Assembly: GCF_008000935.1 (NCBI RefSeq)
Contig: NZ_CP042831.1
Location: forward strand, 2,294,001-2,358,000
Origin: Flavobacterium alkalisoli
Lineage (GTDB): Bacteria; Bacteroidota; Bacteroidia; Flavobacteriales; Flavobacteriaceae
Reading direction: 5' to 3'
DNA length: 64,000 nucleotides
Both the position numbers and the translations under genes were made by a program. Of the stretch, positions 28,312 to 37,877 are shown one piece after another. Position 1 is the first letter of the stretch. The number at the start of each line of letters is the position of its first letter. Under the pieces are notes generated by a model. That model was not told the origin of the DNA. It ran no database searches and worked only from the letters and a program-made list of their open reading frames with translations.

Positions 28312-28319
28312 TACATTTG
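28312..28319 (+). promoter_or_regulatory. Candidate -7 element upstream of recN
   Basis: TACATTTG, exact -7 consensus, immediately after the porD stop and 28 bases before recN. No suitable TTG upstream. Confidence 0.4.
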
Positions 28320-28347
28320 TGTAAGCAAAACACAGCCACCATTTAAT

Positions 28348-30000
28348 ATGCTACAATCATTATCAATTAAAAACTTCGCTCTTATAGAGCATCTTGATAT
28401 CGAGTTTTCCGATAAACTGTCTATTATTACAGGTGAGACAGGTGCGGGTAAGTCTATATTATTAGGTGCCCTTGGGCTTGTATTAGGTAAGCGTGCCGAT
28501 TTGACATCGCTTAAGGATAAGGAGCAGAAATGTGTTATTGAGGCACATTTTAAAATAAACGGCTATAACCTTAAAGAGTTTTTTGCCGAGAATGACCTCG
28601 ATTATGAGGATATTACAATAATAAGAAGGGAAATACTTCCCAGTGGTAAATCACGTGCGTTTATAAACGACAGTCCTGTAAATCTTCAGGAGCTTCAGGA
28701 ACTGGGCGATTTCCTTATAGATATACACTCACAACAGCAAACCCGCGAATTATCTGATGAGCAGTACCAGATGCAGATTCTGGATGCCATTGCAGATAAT
28801 ACTGCGCTTATTACTAAGTATAAAGGAGAGCTTTCGGTTGTTAAGTCGGTACAATCCGGTTTAAAGAAGGCCAAAGAGCAAAAGGAGTCATTGTCTAAAG
28901 AGCAGGATTATAATACATTTTTGCTTGAGGAGCTTATAGCTGCAAACCTAAAGGAAGGGGAACAGGCAGAACTTGAAGCGGAGCTTGAAAAGCTTAGTAA
29001 TGTAGAGTTTATTAAAGAATCGCTTGCAAAGGTAGTTTCTATAGCAAACGAAGAGCAGATGGGAGTGTTGCAAAACCTTAAAGAGATTAAGGCTTCGCTT
29101 CAAAAAATAAGCGGTATAAGTGCACAGTATAACGAGTTTTATGAAAGGATTTCCAGTCTGCTTATAGAGTTTGATGATATAAACAATGAAGTAGGGCAGG
29201 ATGCTGAAAAACTTGCAGACGATCCGCAGCAGCTGGAACTGGTAAATCAAAAACTACAGCTGATTTACATGCTGCAAAAAAAACACCAGGTCGCTACTGT
29301 AGAAGAGCTTATTGCTATAAGGGAAGAGCTGGATGGTAAGGTTGTAATGGCAGATGAGCTTGACAGTACCATAGAGAAACTGGAAGCGCAACTTGAAAAA
29401 GCAAAAGCAGAGGCCGATGCAACTGCTTTAACTATTTTTGAAAACAGGCAAAAAGCAATACCTGTATTAACCGATAAGGTTACTGCTATACTTACGCAGC
29501 TGGGTATGCCTAATGCACGTTTTCAGTTTGATATTACACATAAGGAAAACTATACACCAAACGGTAAGGATGAAATAAATCTGCTGTTCTCGGCTAATAA
29601 AGGGACAGACTTTGGGTTGCTTAAAAAGGTAGCCTCAGGAGGTGAAATGTCCAGGATTATGCTGGCAGTAAAAGCAGTATTGGCTAATTATTCTCAGCTT
29701 CCTACCATTATATTTGATGAGATTGATACCGGGGTTTCGGGAGAGATTGCCAATAAGATGGGCGACATTATGAAGGTAATGAGCAGCGAAATGCAGGTGT
29801 TTGCCATAACGCACTTACCGCAAATTGCAGGTAAAGGTGTGCAGCATTATAAAGTATTTAAAACCACACAGGCTGATACAACAGTTTCTGAACTTAAATT
29901 GCTTACTGAGGATGAGAGGGTTAGAGAGATTGCAGAAATGCTTTCGGGTAAAGATATTACCGATTCTGCTCTTAACCATGCAAGGGCGTTGCTTAACTGA
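28348..30000 (+). CDS. recN: DNA repair protein RecN
   Basis: A 550-residue SMC-like ATPase in recombinational double-strand break repair. Walker A is GETGAGKSILLGAL (30-43), followed by a long coiled coil from about 160 to 360 (Lys/Glu/Leu-rich). The C-terminal ABC signature is ASGGEMSRIMLAVK and Walker B is IIFDEIDTGVSGE. The D-loop and ITHLPQIA near the end complete the head. Confidence 0.97.
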   Translation: MLQSLSIKNFALIEHLDIEFSDKLSIITGETGAGKSILLGALGLVLGKRADLTSLKDKEQKCVIEAHFKINGYNLKEFFAENDLDYEDITIIRREILPSGKSRAFINDSPVNLQELQELGDFLIDIHSQQQTRELSDEQYQMQILDAIADNTALITKYKGELSVVKSVQSGLKKAKEQKESLSKEQDYNTFLLEELIAANLKEGEQAELEAELEKLSNVEFIKESLAKVVSIANEEQMGVLQNLKEIKASLQKISGISAQYNEFYERISSLLIEFDDINNEVGQDAEKLADDPQQLELVNQKLQLIYMLQKKHQVATVEELIAIREELDGKVVMADELDSTIEKLEAQLEKAKAEADATALTIFENRQKAIPVLTDKVTAILTQLGMPNARFQFDITHKENYTPNGKDEINLLFSANKGTDFGLLKKVASGGEMSRIMLAVKAVLANYSQLPTIIFDEIDTGVSGEIANKMGDIMKVMSSEMQVFAITHLPQIAGKGVQHYKVFKTTQADTTVSELKLLTEDERVREIAEMLSGKDITDSALNHARALLN

Positions 30001-30018
30001 AAAAACAGCCTATATTTG
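29989..30018 (+). promoter_or_regulatory. Promoter of fabV, -33 box inside recN
   Basis: TTG (29989-29991), 19 bases, TATATTTG (30011-30018). The -33 box lies in the last codons of recN, so fabV can be transcribed independently with a leader of about 38 bases. Confidence 0.72.
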
Positions 30019-30061
30019 TAAAAGAATTAATTATTTGTATTGATATAAATTACTTCGAGGT

Positions 30062-31252
30062 ATGATTATAGAACCAAGAATGAGAGGATTTATTTGCTTA
30101 ACTGCCCACCCAACGGGAGCTGAGCAAAATGTAAAGAATCAAATTGAATATGTAAAGTCTAAAGGAGCTATTAACGGTGCTAAAAAGGTACTTGTTATAG
30201 GTGCTTCTACAGGATTCGGACTTTCATCAAGAATTACCAGTGCCTTTGGTAGCGATGCAGCTACTATAGGTGTGTTTTTTGAAAAAGAACCAAGTGAAGG
30301 CAAACCGGGTTCACCGGGCTGGTATAATTCGGCAGCTTTTGAAAGCGAAGCTAATAAAGCCGGACTTTATGCAAAAAGTATAAACGGAGACGCATTCTCT
30401 AAAGAAATAAAAGAACAGACTATTAGCCTTATTAAAAAAGACCTTGGTAAGGTAGATCTTGTAATTTACAGTCTTGCTTCTCCGGTGCGTACACATCCTG
30501 AAACAGGTGTTACTCACCGTAGTGTACTAAAGCCTATTGGAGGTACATTCAGTAATAAAACAGTTGACTTTCATACAGGTAAGGTTACTGAAATTTCAAT
30601 AGAACCTTGTAAAGATGAGGATATTGAAAACACGGTTGCCGTAATGGGTGGTGAAGACTGGGCTATGTGGATGGATGCACTTAAAGCGGCAGATGTTCTT
30701 GCAGACGGTGCCCTTACAGTTGCTTATTCATATATTGGGCCTGCCCTTACTGAGCCGGTTTACAGAAAAGGTACTATTGGCCGTGCTAAAGACCATTTAG
30801 AGGCTACTGCTTTTGAAATTACAGATAAACTTAAAGATCTTAACGTTAAGGCTTATGTGTCTGTAAACAAAGCATTGGTAACTCAGGCAAGTTCTGCTAT
30901 TCCTGTAATTCCTCTTTATATTTCATTATTATACAAAACAATGAAAGAAGCTGGTTTACACGAAGGTACTATTGAGCAAATGCAGCGTCTTTATGCAGAC
31001 CGTCTTTATACAGGAGGAGATATTCCGGTTGATGAAAAAGGCCGTATAAGAATTGACGACTGGGAAATGAGAGACGATATTCAGCAAAAGGTAGCTGAAC
31101 TTTGGGAACAGGCAACGACTGAAAACCTTGAGCAGCTAGGTGACCTTCAAGGATACAGAAAAGATTTTTACAACCTGTTTGGTTTTGACTACGAAGGAGT
31201 AGATTATAAAGCAGACGTAAACGAGGTTGTTCCTGTAAAGAGTTTACAATAA
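30062..31252 (+). CDS. fabV: Trans-2-enoyl-CoA/ACP reductase, FabV type
   Basis: A 396-residue NAD(P)H-dependent enoyl reductase of the large SDR-related FabV/TER family. An N-terminal extension precedes the Rossmann motif GASTGFGLSSR (47-57), then YSLASPVRTHP. The catalytic pattern Y234-x8-K243 (YRKGTIGRAK) distinguishes FabV from the Y-x6-K of FabI. The C-terminal tail includes LGDLQGYRKDFYNLFGF. It reduces enoyl-ACP or enoyl-CoA. FabV enzymes are poorly inhibited by triclosan. It lies directly before fabI but is separated from it by a terminator. Confidence 0.95.
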   Translation: MIIEPRMRGFICLTAHPTGAEQNVKNQIEYVKSKGAINGAKKVLVIGASTGFGLSSRITSAFGSDAATIGVFFEKEPSEGKPGSPGWYNSAAFESEANKAGLYAKSINGDAFSKEIKEQTISLIKKDLGKVDLVIYSLASPVRTHPETGVTHRSVLKPIGGTFSNKTVDFHTGKVTEISIEPCKDEDIENTVAVMGGEDWAMWMDALKAADVLADGALTVAYSYIGPALTEPVYRKGTIGRAKDHLEATAFEITDKLKDLNVKAYVSVNKALVTQASSAIPVIPLYISLLYKTMKEAGLHEGTIEQMQRLYADRLYTGGDIPVDEKGRIRIDDWEMRDDIQQKVAELWEQATTENLEQLGDLQGYRKDFYNLFGFDYEGVDYKADVNEVVPVKSLQ

Positions 31253-31267
31253 GATATATAAATGAAG

Positions 31268-31290
31268 GTCCCGCTAAGGCGGGACTTTTT
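31268..31290 (+). terminator. Intrinsic terminator between fabV and fabI
   Basis: GTCCCGC / GCGGGAC stem, TAAG loop, five T residues. Confidence 0.92.
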
Positions 31291-31313
31291 ATTTTAACCA
31301 AAATATTTGAAAT

Positions 31314-32129
31314 ATGAATAATTTACTTAAAGGTAAGAGAGGTATTATTACCGGAGCACTGGATCAGAATTCCATAGCATGGAAAGTGGCTGAAAAAGCG
31401 CATGAGCAGGGTGCAACATTTGTATTGACCAATGCTCCTATAGCCATGAGAATGGGAGAAATTAATGCACTTGCAGAAAAGACAGGTTCTCAGATAATCC
31501 CGGCAGATGCTACCAATACAGAGGATTTAGAAAATTTATATACTCAGGCTCAGGAGATACTGGGCGGTAAGATAGACTTTGTACTTCACTCTATAGGTAT
31601 GAGTGTAAACATCCGTAAAAAGATACCTTATGTGGAGTCTAACTACGATTACTTTATGAAAGGTATAGATGTTTCGGCGCTTTCATTTCATAAAATGCTA
31701 AGTGTCGCTAAAAAGATGGATGCTATAAGCGAAGGGGGAAGTGTGGTAGCCTTAACCTATATGGCGGCTCAGCGTACTTATCCTTTTTATACCGATATGG
31801 CTGATATAAAAGCCATGCTGGAGTCTATTGCCAGGAGCTTTGGATACCACTACGGTGTTGCTAAAAAAGTGCGTGTAAATACGGTGTCGCAATCGCCTAC
31901 AAAAACTACGGCAGGTGCCGGAATTAAAGGATTTGGAGACTTTTATGACTATGCCGACAATATAGCGCCTCTGGGCAATGCCGATGCAGAATCATGTGCA
32001 GATTACTGTATTACATTGTTTTCAGATTTAACCCGTATGGTAACCATGCAAAATCTTTTTCATGATGGAGGGTATTCTTCTACAGGTGTAAGCGCATCGA
32101 TGATGGAAAAGTTATATCCTGAAGATTAA
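31314..32129 (+). CDS. fabI: Enoyl-ACP reductase, FabI type
   Basis: A 271-residue SDR enzyme of fatty-acid elongation. The nucleotide motif is GIITGALDQNSIAWKVA. The catalytic residues line up with E. coli FabI at a constant offset: Y149 (E. coli Y146), Y159 (Y156) and K166 (K163) in YTDMADIK. The core ends in SATGVSAS-like sequence before the C-terminus. Adjacent fabV could be functionally redundant. Confidence 0.95.
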   Translation: MNNLLKGKRGIITGALDQNSIAWKVAEKAHEQGATFVLTNAPIAMRMGEINALAEKTGSQIIPADATNTEDLENLYTQAQEILGGKIDFVLHSIGMSVNIRKKIPYVESNYDYFMKGIDVSALSFHKMLSVAKKMDAISEGGSVVALTYMAAQRTYPFYTDMADIKAMLESIARSFGYHYGVAKKVRVNTVSQSPTKTTAGAGIKGFGDFYDYADNIAPLGNADAESCADYCITLFSDLTRMVTMQNLFHDGGYSSTGVSASMMEKLYPED

Positions 32130-32154
32130 TATTTTTAACATATATTTTATAATA

Positions 32155-32177
32155 AAGGCTCCTTATGGAGCTTTTTT
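32155..32177 (+). terminator. Intrinsic terminator after fabI
   Basis: AAGGCTCC / GGAGCTTT stem (with a G-U pair), TTAT loop and T-run. Confidence 0.88.
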
Positions 32178-32290
32178 ATTTTATTTTAAGCAAATCTTAA
32201 GAATTATATTAAGTAATGATGTTAAAGAATTAACATAAAAACATTATTTAAAATATAAATAATTCGAAATAAGTACTCTGAAATGAATAA

Positions 32291-32310
32291 AATATAACAA
32301 AATATAACAA
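32291..32310 (+). promoter_or_regulatory. Tandem decamer upstream of adhesin 1
   Basis: AATATAACAA repeated twice without a gap (32291 and 32301), about 111-121 bases before the start codon. The same decamer is at 37761, 117 bases before the second adhesin, with a near copy (last base T) at 37687. Shared upstream sequence is consistent with a co-duplicated promoter or a regulator site. Confidence 0.4.
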
Positions 32311-32385
32311 AACGTCTTTTTTCTTTAAAAATATCACCTATTGTGAAATACTCTAAATTTTAAGGTTAAAATTTATAATTTTATT

Positions 32386-32405
32386 AACTATTAATTAAAA
32401 TTGAT
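32386..32405 (+). promoter_or_regulatory. Shared leader motif of adhesin 1
   Basis: AACTATTAATTAAAATTGAT resembles the 21-base motif at 37849-37869 before adhesin 2 at nearly the same distance from the start codon (7 versus 9 bases to ATG). Most likely homologous 5' leader sequence. Confidence 0.35.
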
Positions 32406-32411
32406 GTTTTT

Positions 32412-35400
32412 ATGGAAAAAACTACACAAACTTCCTTTGTTAAAGGGGGGATGAAGGTATTGCATTACCTTATTTTTAGCATCCTTTTTTTAACATTGGG
32501 CAATGATGCTTTTGCACAGGGTTATGTAACCCTTGGGACGCAGGGTTCCCAAAGCGGTAATACCGGACAAAGCCCTGTAAGCGGTTATTATAATAGCCGA
32601 AGAATTCAGATTGTCTACTCAGCTTCAGAGCTATTGGCGGGAGGTGCCGCGGCAGGTAACATTGAAAAACTTGCCTGGGACGTTTCAGCCGTTTACTGGA
32701 GCCCTGGTGGACTACCAAACTACACTATTAAAATGACTCACATCACTACGGCTGATATTCCTACAGCTGATTATGTAGAGCCATTAACTACAGTTAAAAC
32801 TGCTTTTAGTTATATTCCTGTGGCAGGTTTTAACGACATTACTTTTGATACTCCTTTTAACTGGAATGGTACTGATAATATCTTAGTTGATATTTGCTTT
32901 AATACTGCGCCATATCAGGGAGGCGGAGTACATGGACAATGTTGGAACTATACAGGTGTAGCTAACAATTTCCGTAGCCGTCAGGCGGATGGATCAGATT
33001 TGTGCGGAAATGCTACTTCAAATAGTAGCTCTTCGTCAAAACCAAGAGTTCGTTTCTTCATGCAGGTTCAGCCTCCATGTAGCGGTACTCCTGAAGGAGG
33101 TGCTGTATCAGGAGGTTTAGTGCGTAGTGCTTGTTCAGGTGCTACACCTTCTGTTATCACAGTTACTGGAGCGAGTCCGTTAGCTGTGTCTGGTATTTCA
33201 TATCAATGGCAGCAATCTATTAATGCCGGTACAGACTGGACAGATGCTGTAGGAGGTACAGGAGCAACAACAGCTTCATATACTCCGGCAGCTTATGCAG
33301 GTGCAAGTATTCAGTACCGTTTAAAGGTAACTTGTGCTAACGGTGCTGCAATGGATTATTCTGAAGCAGTAACAATTAACCCGGTTATGGCTCCAGATAC
33401 TCAGGCTACAGCTTTAATTTTGGGTAATATTGGTAATACGGCAGCTGCTTTAAGCTGGACTAACGGAAACGGTGGCCGCAGAATGGTAGTGGTTAGTGAT
33501 GTTGCTATTGTAGATCCTCTTGATGGAGTGGGTATAGCGGCTTACACAGCCTCTTCTACTTATGCAGGTGGTCAGCAAATAGTATATGATGGTACAGGTT
33601 CATCTGTTACAGTAGGCGGATTAACTTGTGGTACTTCTTATTTTGTAAAAGTTTATGAGTATAACAGATGCGGAAGCGGTCCTTATGATACATATATAAA
33701 TGTAACAGCAGGAACAAATGCGCTTACAATTACTGTTCCTGCAAGTGCAGGTGCATTACCATTATCAAACAACTTTACTGGTTTTACCGGCGATAACTTA
33801 GGTATTGTATTCCCGGGATGGTTTGAGGCTACTATTTCAAGTACAACAAACGTAGAGCCTACATCGGCTAATCCTTCAGGGGTTACTTCTGGTTGGACCA
33901 ACAGTAATGCTTTAGGTGTTCCTACAGCTAAGTTTAACCTATATTTAGGTAATGCAAATGCCTGGATAATAAGTCCTAAAATTACTCTTGCAGCTAATTC
34001 AAGACTTAAGTTTAAAGCAGCGATAAGTGATTTTGCAAGTTCATCTGCTGATCCGTCAGGTATGCAGGGTACAGATGATAAAGTAAAAGTTATGGTTTCT
34101 GTTGACTGTGGTGCAACATGGACTCCTCTTTATACTTTTGAAGCAGCTAACACAACTACATTATCAAATGTGTTAACTGACTATACTTTAATGTTAGGGG
34201 CTTATACAGGCCAAACCATCCAGATAGGTTTCCAGGCAACAGACGGTCCTCTTGACCAGTCTCCTGATTATGATTTCCACATTGCTGATATTCTTATAGA
34301 AGAGCTTCCTGCATGCGATGTGCCTGTAGTGGCAGCTCCTTCAAACATACTTAAAGACGGTGTAACTGTTTCATGGACAGCGCCAACTGTAGGTGTTCCT
34401 ACAGGTTATGAGTATGCGGTTATAACTTCTGATACCGCTCCGGCATCAGGTGATTCTACTACAGAAACTTCTTTAGATGTTACAGGTTTACTTCCTTCTA
34501 CTACATATTATGTATATGTAAGAACACAATGTACAGATGTATATAGTGACTGGGCTTTAGCTCAAACATTTACTACACTTTGTGACTATCCGGATATCTT
34601 AACTACAGATGGTGGTTCAGTTTGCGGACAAGGTGAGGCAGAACTTAATGCTACTACCGAAGAAGGTGGTATCCTTGGATGGTATGATGCTCAAACAGGA
34701 GGTAATTTCCTTGGAGAAGGTGCTATGTTTACTACTCCTTTAATTACTGAAACTACTGATTTTTATGTTAGCTCTGGTGTACCAACTCCAGATACAAACG
34801 TAACTATTGGTAACGGAGGCAGTACAAGCTCAAGTGGTGGTAACTCACCTTACTATCATGGTTGGGGTGGTGTTAAAACACAATATATTTTAAAAGCTTC
34901 AGAGCTTAATGCAGCTGGTTTATATGCAGGTCCTATTAACTCTGTTGCCTTTACAATTACATCATTGGGTACTGCTACCTTCAATAACTTTGCTGTTAGT
35001 ATGGGTGCAACTTCTCAAAATGCAGCTACTACTACACATATTGACGGATTAACTCCTGTATACAGTAATGCGGCTCAGCCATTAACTGTAGGTGTTAATA
35101 CTTATACTTTTACTGCTCCGTTTATGTGGGATGGTTCAAGTAACATCGTTGTTCAGGTATGTTACAGTAACGTGAACTTTGGTGGTTCGTCATCAACAGT
35201 ACAATATGATAACGTAGGCTTTGTATCTACAACTTATACTTATGCTGATAACCAGAGTGCAGCTGATATTTGTGCGGCTGTAACCGGCGGTGTTAATGGT
35301 TCTGGTAATACATTAACTGTTAGTAACAGGGCTAAAATGATTTTAAACGGTACAGTTATTTGTGCAAGCCCAAGGGTTGCGGTAACTGCAACTGTAACAG

Positions 35401-37559
35401 AAGCTCCTGCAATTGCTGCTGTAGCTTCTATGGAAGCAATATGTGAAGGTGGAAGTACAGACCTTTCTGTTACTAGTGATAACCTTGATTACGAATATGT
35501 ATGGATGCCGGGTAACCTTTCAGGTGCTATACAAACTGTATCTCCGGTTGAAACAACAACTTATATGGTAACAGCTACAGATCCTGGTACGGGATGTGTT
35601 GCAGTACAGGAAGTAACAGTTGTAGTTAACCCGCTTCCGTCTGCTGTAACAGTAACACCTGCTTCTGCAGATGTGTGTCAAAACTCTGTTGTTGCCCTTA
35701 TGGCTTCAGGAGGCAGCACAATTATTACGCAGCCATACTGTTCTCCTACAGTAGCAGAAGATGGTGCTTCTGGTGATTACCTTAACAACTTTACTTTTGC
35801 AAACATTGTAAACAATGCTTCTGGTGATGCAGCTAGTGACTATACTTATTATAGTGCCCTTACTGCTAACGTAAGTGGCGGACAAAGCTATACTATATCA
35901 TTACAGGCTGGTAATGCTACCTGGACTGAATACTTTAGAGTTTGGATTGACTACAACCAGGATGGTGTGTTTAGTGCAGACGAGAGTGTTTATAACTCAG
36001 TAACAGGAGGTAACTCATCAGTAGTATTTACAGGTACGGTTACAATTCCTGCATCTGCTTACAACGGTGTTACAAGAATGAGAGTATTCTGTAGCTACAA
36101 TGTACTATCAGGTGTGGCAGATTCTTGTTTCTTTGATGGTTATGGGGAGTATGAAGATTATAACGTAAACATTACCGGAGCTACAAACCCTGTAGATTAC
36201 GTTTGGTCTCCACAAGGAGGTCTTTATACAGATGCTGCTGCTACTATGCCTTATATGGGGCAACCTGCAGGAACAGTATATTACTATGCTACTGCCGATG
36301 CAAGCTACACAGCTACTGTAACAAGCGAATTTGGTTGTTCAGTTTCTGCAAGTACAGATCTTACTATTGTTGTTACTCCGGCTCCAACAGCTGATGCAAC
36401 ACAAACATTTTGTGCCGGTGCTACTGTAGCAGATCTTGTTGCAGATGGCGAAATGGTTAAATGGTATTATTCATCTACAGGAGGTGCTCCTCTTGCCGAT
36501 ACTGTAATGCTTAACGATGGTACAACATATTATGCTTCACAAACACTAAACGGATGTGAGAGCGTGGCAAGAGTTATGGTAGCAGCTGTAGTAAATACAA
36601 CTCCTGCTCCTGTAATGGAAGAATATGTACAGGTTATTTGTAACTCTGGTACTGTAGCCGACTTAATGGCAACCGGTACAGATATACAATGGTATACTGA
36701 TTTTGCAGGTGGTGAGCCACTAGATCCTGCTACTGAACTTGAGCCGGGTATTGCTCTTTACTTTGCTTCTCAAACAGTAGACGGATGTGAGAGTTTAATG
36801 AGAGCTCCTGTAGCTGTATTTGTAAATGTTGTTGATACACCAATGGCAGAAGCAGAACAAGCTTTCTGTGGAAGTGCTACTGTGGCAGATTTAATGGCTG
36901 ATGATGAGGTTATGTGGTATGCAGACGAAATGGGAGGTGAGCCTCTTGCAGCAGAAACAGCTCTTGAAGATGGTTTAACCTACTATGCTTCTATGATGTA
37001 TGAAGGTTGTGAAAGTGCTGTAAGAGCTGCTGTTATGGTAACTGTAACTACAGTACCTGAAATTGAAGGTGAGTCTATGCAGGAAATTGGTGTTGACGCA
37101 GGAGTAGATGCAGTTATTGAGGATATTGAAATAACTGTTGCAGAAGGTGCTACTGTAATGTGGTATGCTACTATGGAAGATGCTATGAACGGAACTAACC
37201 AGCTAGCTGCAGGTGCGGTACTTGTTTCTGGTAATACTTACTATGCAGTACAATACATAGGTAGCTGTAGCAGTGCTCCGTTTGGAGTAGAGGTTTCAAT
37301 TACTCTTGATGCCAGAGATTTTGAGTCAGCTAACTTTGCTTACTGGCCAAACCCTGTAAAAGATGTACTTAATGTTTCTTACTCTTCAGCTATAACTTCG
37401 GCTACAGTATACAATATGCTTGGTCAGCCGGTTATTTCTCAGCAAATCAATGCTCTTGAAGGTACAGTTAACATGGCTAACCTTTCAGATGGTACTTATA
37501 TAGTAATTGTTGCTACAGAAACTGCAACTAAAACTATAAGAGTTGTCAAAAAACAATAA
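32412..37559 (+). CDS. T9SS-secreted giant surface protein 1
   Basis: A 1715-residue protein with a signal peptide (1-36, AFAQ). In order: module A (37-218, GYYNSRRIQIVYSASEL), an Ig-like domain, an FN3-like domain (about 327-430), a choice-of-anchor-J/MAM-like domain (445-632, WIISPKITL), FN3 (634-723), an Ig-like segment, module B (795-980, VKTQYILKASELNAAG), a PKD-like domain, a GEVED domain (about 1110-1255, FRVWIDYNQDGVFSADES), three ~75-residue Ig-like repeats (about 1325-1550, each with FC/IC...WY...GG...YYAS...GCES), and a C-terminal type IX sorting domain (YWPNPVKDV to RVVKKQ). The type IX signal implies export across the outer membrane and attachment or release outside. The repeats suggest adhesion; no catalytic domain is seen. 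Confidence 0.93.
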   Translation: MEKTTQTSFVKGGMKVLHYLIFSILFLTLGNDAFAQGYVTLGTQGSQSGNTGQSPVSGYYNSRRIQIVYSASELLAGGAAAGNIEKLAWDVSAVYWSPGGLPNYTIKMTHITTADIPTADYVEPLTTVKTAFSYIPVAGFNDITFDTPFNWNGTDNILVDICFNTAPYQGGGVHGQCWNYTGVANNFRSRQADGSDLCGNATSNSSSSSKPRVRFFMQVQPPCSGTPEGGAVSGGLVRSACSGATPSVITVTGASPLAVSGISYQWQQSINAGTDWTDAVGGTGATTASYTPAAYAGASIQYRLKVTCANGAAMDYSEAVTINPVMAPDTQATALILGNIGNTAAALSWTNGNGGRRMVVVSDVAIVDPLDGVGIAAYTASSTYAGGQQIVYDGTGSSVTVGGLTCGTSYFVKVYEYNRCGSGPYDTYINVTAGTNALTITVPASAGALPLSNNFTGFTGDNLGIVFPGWFEATISSTTNVEPTSANPSGVTSGWTNSNALGVPTAKFNLYLGNANAWIISPKITLAANSRLKFKAAISDFASSSADPSGMQGTDDKVKVMVSVDCGATWTPLYTFEAANTTTLSNVLTDYTLMLGAYTGQTIQIGFQATDGPLDQSPDYDFHIADILIEELPACDVPVVAAPSNILKDGVTVSWTAPTVGVPTGYEYAVITSDTAPASGDSTTETSLDVTGLLPSTTYYVYVRTQCTDVYSDWALAQTFTTLCDYPDILTTDGGSVCGQGEAELNATTEEGGILGWYDAQTGGNFLGEGAMFTTPLITETTDFYVSSGVPTPDTNVTIGNGGSTSSSGGNSPYYHGWGGVKTQYILKASELNAAGLYAGPINSVAFTITSLGTATFNNFAVSMGATSQNAATTTHIDGLTPVYSNAAQPLTVGVNTYTFTAPFMWDGSSNIVVQVCYSNVNFGGSSSTVQYDNVGFVSTTYTYADNQSAADICAAVTGGVNGSGNTLTVSNRAKMILNGTVICASPRVAVTATVTEAPAIAAVASMEAICEGGSTDLSVTSDNLDYEYVWMPGNLSGAIQTVSPVETTTYMVTATDPGTGCVAVQEVTVVVNPLPSAVTVTPASADVCQNSVVALMASGGSTIITQPYCSPTVAEDGASGDYLNNFTFANIVNNASGDAASDYTYYSALTANVSGGQSYTISLQAGNATWTEYFRVWIDYNQDGVFSADESVYNSVTGGNSSVVFTGTVTIPASAYNGVTRMRVFCSYNVLSGVADSCFFDGYGEYEDYNVNITGATNPVDYVWSPQGGLYTDAAATMPYMGQPAGTVYYYATADASYTATVTSEFGCSVSASTDLTIVVTPAPTADATQTFCAGATVADLVADGEMVKWYYSSTGGAPLADTVMLNDGTTYYASQTLNGCESVARVMVAAVVNTTPAPVMEEYVQVICNSGTVADLMATGTDIQWYTDFAGGEPLDPATELEPGIALYFASQTVDGCESLMRAPVAVFVNVVDTPMAEAEQAFCGSATVADLMADDEVMWYADEMGGEPLAAETALEDGLTYYASMMYEGCESAVRAAVMVTVTTVPEIEGESMQEIGVDAGVDAVIEDIEITVAEGATVMWYATMEDAMNGTNQLAAGAVLVSGNTYYAVQYIGSCSSAPFGVEVSITLDARDFESANFAYWPNPVKDVLNVSYSSAITSATVYNMLGQPVISQQINALEGTVNMANLSDGTYIVIVATETATKTIRVVKKQ

Positions 37560-37571
37560 TCCATATTATGG

Positions 37572-37600
37572 CTAAACAGCCAAAAAGGCTGTTTAGTTTC
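37572..37600 (+). terminator. First hairpin after adhesin 1
   Basis: CTAAACAGCC / GGCTGTTTAG, a perfect 10-bp stem with a 5-base A loop, followed by only three T residues. A stronger hairpin follows. Confidence 0.7.
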
Positions 37601-37613
37601 AAATATTCAAAAG

Positions 37614-37639
37614 CCGTCATTTTTTATGACGGTTTTTTT
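37614..37639 (+). terminator. Second hairpin after adhesin 1
   Basis: CCGTCAT / ATGACGG stem with a T5 loop and a seven-base T-run. In tandem with the hairpin at 37572. Confidence 0.9.
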
Positions 37640-37877
37640 ATTTTATTTTAATAACATATTGATTTTAATTTAACAAAGCTTTAAAAAATATAACATTTTA
37701 TTATTGTCGTGTAATTGATTTTTTAAATAAATATCAATTGTAGTACAATATTTACATTAAAATATAACAAATGGCTGTTTTATTTTAAAAATAATATGTA
37801 AATGTTAAAATTAACACATATCTGAGTTGTATTTTTATATTTTTAGCAAACTAATTAATTAAAATCAATATAATTTC
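37640..37877 (+). other. AT-rich region upstream of adhesin 2
   Basis: With the two hairpins this forms a 318-base gene-free gap (37560-37877). It holds the decamers AATATAACAT (37687) and AATATAACAA (37761) and the leader motif at 37849-37869. A TATTTTTA-like box precedes the leader motif. No open reading frame or RNA gene was recognised. Confidence 0.5.
37849..37869 (+). promoter_or_regulatory. Shared leader motif of adhesin 2
   Basis: A 21-base sequence beginning AACTAATTAATT, nearly the same as the motif before adhesin 1 (32386-32405), close to the start codon in both cases. Confidence 0.35.

Noticed and set aside
32528..32552. Two overlapping short inverted repeats (AACCCT/AGGGTT and TTGGGA/TCCCAA) at the start of adhesin 1
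   Set aside because: Six-base stems without a T-run, overlapping coding sequence; too weak to claim alternative folding.
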